Of a DNA stretch of 8,007 nt, positions 6,449 through 8,007 are shown one piece after another. A program made the position numbers and the translations under genes. Numbering within the stretch: the stretch's first letter is position 1; every line of letters starts with the position of its first letter. The notes beneath the pieces are model-generated. The model did no database searches, had not been told where the DNA came from, and worked only from the letters and a program-made list of their open reading frames with translations. The DNA comes from Clostridia bacterium (GTDB lineage: Bacteria; Bacillota; Sulfobacillia; SLMV01), in the NCBI GenBank assembly GCA_007136565.1, contig SLGS01000015.1, forward strand, positions 1 to 8,007, written 5' to 3'.

Positions 6449-6997
6449 GTGGAGGATAAGAGGGAAGCAATAAGGCGTGGAGCCATAGAGGTTATTGCGG
6501 ACAGGGGCTTTCACGAAGCCACGACCCGGATGATAGCCCAAGCTTCGGGGGTCGCCGTCGGTACTTTGTACAATTATTTCGAAAGCAAAGAAGAAATACT
6601 CGCGCATATCGTTGAGTTGGAGCGCAGCCGTCGCCTTCACTATCTTCACGAGCTGGTGGAAGCCGATCTGGCTCCGGAAGTGAAACTTCGGAAATTTCTG
6701 CGGATGCACTTCGAAGGTGTCCTGGAAGATCCGGCTACCACTCGACTAATAATGCGGGAATTCCGATTCACCGAGCGAGAAGAGATGGAGCCTTTGCGGA
6801 GTTACTTCCTCGAAATACCCGCGGTGATCGGGAGGATTCTCGAGGGGGAGTGCGACGAGGAAAGCGCCGTCCTCCGCGGCACTGCACTATTCGGGGCCGT
6901 TCAAGCCTTTACCCTGCAGACCTTGATAGTCGCCCCCGAAGAAAGAATCGATTTCGACCGCGTCATCGATGCGTTGGTAGGAATCTTCCTCGTTTGA
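6449..6997 (+). CDS. TetR/AcrR-family transcriptional regulator (182 aa)
   Basis: The N-terminal 50 residues form a standard TetR DNA-binding domain: AIEVIADRGFHEATTRMIA (12-30), the recognition region SGVAVGTLYNYF (33-44) and the closing SKEEIL (46-51). The remaining 130 residues are helical and would form the ligand and dimer domain, which is too divergent to name a ligand. GTG at 6449 is chosen because AGGAGG (6437-6442) lies six bases before it. An in-frame GTG at 6419 has no ribosome site and lies upstream of the predicted transcript start. The 182-residue length is normal for the family. Palindromes at its own promoter and at that of the permease genes 70 bases downstream indicate that it represses both. 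Confidence 0.92.
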   Translation: MEDKREAIRRGAIEVIADRGFHEATTRMIAQASGVAVGTLYNYFESKEEILAHIVELERSRRLHYLHELVEADLAPEVKLRKFLRMHFEGVLEDPATTRLIMREFRFTEREEMEPLRSYFLEIPAVIGRILEGECDEESAVLRGTALFGAVQAFTLQTLIVAPEERIDFDRVIDALVGIFLV

Positions 6998-7008
6998 GGA
7001 GATAACCT

Positions 7009-7039
7009 TTGTACGGTCTAGTTGCGCGGTTCACATAAT
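7009..7039 (+). promoter_or_regulatory. probable promoter of the permease operon
   Basis: CATAAT (7034-7039; 5 of 6 to TATAAT) is a good -10 box. The best -35 candidate, TTGTAC (7009-7014), leaves a 19-bp spacer, longer than ideal. The operator at 7040-7055 starts right after the -10 box, covering the expected +1. Confidence 0.5.
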
Positions 7040-7055
7040 GAGTGAGCGCTCACTC
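7040..7055. promoter_or_regulatory. TetR operator 2 (permease operon)
   Basis: GAGTGAGCGCTCACTC is a perfect 16-bp palindrome. It shares the core with the site before tetR and has the same place relative to a -10 box. The AAGGAG ribosome site (7058-7063) of the first permease follows directly, so bound repressor would block transcription start. Confidence 0.8.
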
Positions 7056-7069
7056 GAAAGGAGTGTTCC

Positions 7070-7546
7070 ATGACGGCGATTATATTGGTAGCGGTGGCCG
7101 TGGGTTTGCTACTTTGGTCCTGGTTACGCGATCGGGAAAAGACCGTTAAGAGCATCCATATGGCCAAAGGACAATTCCTCGGCACCGCCGGTCAAATCGG
7201 ATCCATCCTCGCCCTGATCGGTTTGGTGTTGGCACTGATCCCGGAGGATTATATACGAGCCCTCCTCGGGGGATCCAGTGAAGCGCTGAGTACCATCTTC
7301 GGCGCCGTGATCGGGACGGTCACGATCTTACCAGCGTTCGTAGCCTTTCCCCTGGCGGCGTCACTGGTGGATAGGGGAGCCCACATCATCGCGGTGGCGG
7401 CGTTCATTACCACTTTGACCATGGTGGGTTTTGCCACTCTTCCCATAGAAATACGCTACTTCGGCAAGAGGTTTGCCCTGTTGAGAAATGTCAGTAGCTT
7501 TGTGGCTGCCCTTATCATCGCCTTCGGGATGGTGATTCTCCTATGA
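7070..7546 (+). CDS. short permease, UPF0718/ArsP-like half (158 aa)
   Basis: Five or so hydrophobic segments are visible (about 2-20, 40-58, 75-99, 104-124, 140-158). The middle part, from LIPEDYIRALLGG (56-68) through IGTVTILPAFVAFPLAASLVD (81-101) to LPIEIRYFG (124-132), has the character of UPF0718 (DUF318, YraQ/ArsP-type) permeases, whose usual members are about 300-350 residues with two related halves. This one is half that size. ArsP members export trivalent organoarsenicals; the substrate here is unknown. AAGGAG lies six bases before the ATG. Its stop overlaps the start of the next gene (ATGA), which suggests translational coupling. TetR operator 2 controls it. The family call is from motif memory. 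Confidence 0.75.
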   Translation: MTAIILVAVAVGLLLWSWLRDREKTVKSIHMAKGQFLGTAGQIGSILALIGLVLALIPEDYIRALLGGSSEALSTIFGAVIGTVTILPAFVAFPLAASLVDRGAHIIAVAAFITTLTMVGFATLPIEIRYFGKRFALLRNVSSFVAALIIAFGMVILL

Positions 7547-8007
7547 AGGATTTCTTGTCGAAGAATCGGCTCCTGGCCATCACCTTCATCGCCTACCTGG
7601 CAACCCTGATGGTGAATTCGGTGATATTCGTCGAGGCGGTTGGCAACACCTGGATATACGTAAGGGAGATGCTCGAGATCTTGCCGGCGGTATTCATCAT
7701 CTCTGCACTCGTGACGGTCTGGGTTCCTCCGCAGGTAATCATAGACAATTTCGGAGTGTCTTCGGGACTGCGGGGGAAGCTGATTTCCGTACTCATCGGA
7801 TCAGTTTCGGCGGGTCCGATATACGCTGCCTTCCCCGTGACGAAATCGTTGCTGCAAAAGGGGGCGAGCCTGGCGAACATCGTGATCATCATCAGTGCCT
7901 GGGCAGTGGTGAAGATCCCGATGCTGATCGTGGAGGTGAGATTTCTGGGCCTGGAGTTCGCCGGGGCGCGCTACCTGTTGACCGTACCGGCCATCATGAT
8001 CATCGGA
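7543..8007 (+). CDS. second short permease, UPF0718/ArsP-like half (partial, at least 155 aa)
   Basis: The ATG overlaps the stop codon of the upstream permease, and the frame runs open to the window end, so the C-terminus is missing. Hydrophobic segments lie at about 9-31, 45-61, 78-98, 112-130 and 143 onward. The stretch WVPPQVIIDNFG (60-71), IGSVSAGPIYAAFPVTKSL (85-103), KIPMLIVEVRFLG (124-136) aligns without large gaps to the same region of the upstream protein. Shared are the VP/IP pair, SS, IG, AFP, SL, a Gly after it, and E-[IV]-R-[YF]-x-G. The two proteins are therefore likely paralogues that form one heterodimeric transporter. Its start relies on translational coupling, as no separate ribosome site is clear. 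Confidence 0.75.
   Translation, partial: MKDFLSKNRLLAITFIAYLATLMVNSVIFVEAVGNTWIYVREMLEILPAVFIISALVTVWVPPQVIIDNFGVSSGLRGKLISVLIGSVSAGPIYAAFPVTKSLLQKGASLANIVIIISAWAVVKIPMLIVEVRFLGLEFAGARYLLTVPAIMIIG

Noticed and set aside
1..8007. CRISPR arrays, toxin-antitoxin pairs or defence genes
   Set aside because: No regularly spaced repeats and no protein with such motifs were found on either strand.

Overview
The window is bacterial chromosomal DNA of moderate, fairly even G+C (judged by eye). Nothing in it fixes the phylum. Two small lipoproteins, one with a loose lipobox and a single InlB-type repeat, suggest a diderm, and a spirochaete-like or deltaproteobacterial-like host is possible. This is a weak inference.

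Left part (1-2360) is gene-poor. It holds an 11-bp inverted repeat at the very start, a minus-strand lipoprotein gene (250-687), and about 450 bases without a protein gene. The second half of that stretch folds, as plus-strand RNA, into several consecutive helices and may be the remains of a structured RNA such as a group II intron. Directly after it comes a truncated, stop-interrupted IS256-family transposase (1163-1411), then about 450 bases of apparently non-coding DNA. A minus-strand lipoprotein gene with one InlB-type repeat follows (1858-2172), with a good promoter and a 15-bp palindrome at the predicted transcription start. This part looks like a site of old mobile-element decay.

Middle part (2360-5265): an alpha/beta hydrolase of the meta-cleavage-product hydrolase type (minus) is divergent from a 12-helix MFS transporter (plus). 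A DUF1003 membrane protein follows the transporter. The shared 226-bp upstream region carries an inverted repeat over the hydrolase promoter. A paired role (uptake or export of a compound plus its hydrolysis) is plausible but unproven.

Right part (5408-8007): an unrecognised single-pass membrane-anchored protein (minus) faces a TetR-family regulator (plus). The regulator is followed by two overlapping genes for short permeases that resemble each other and look like the two halves of a UPF0718/ArsP-type permease; the second runs off the window. Almost the same palindrome, TGAGTGAGCGCTCA followed by a slightly different tail, lies directly downstream of the -10 box of the tetR promoter and of the permease promoter. 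This is the most coherent system here: an autoregulated TetR switch controlling a split, probably heterodimeric, export permease whose substrate cannot be read from the sequence.
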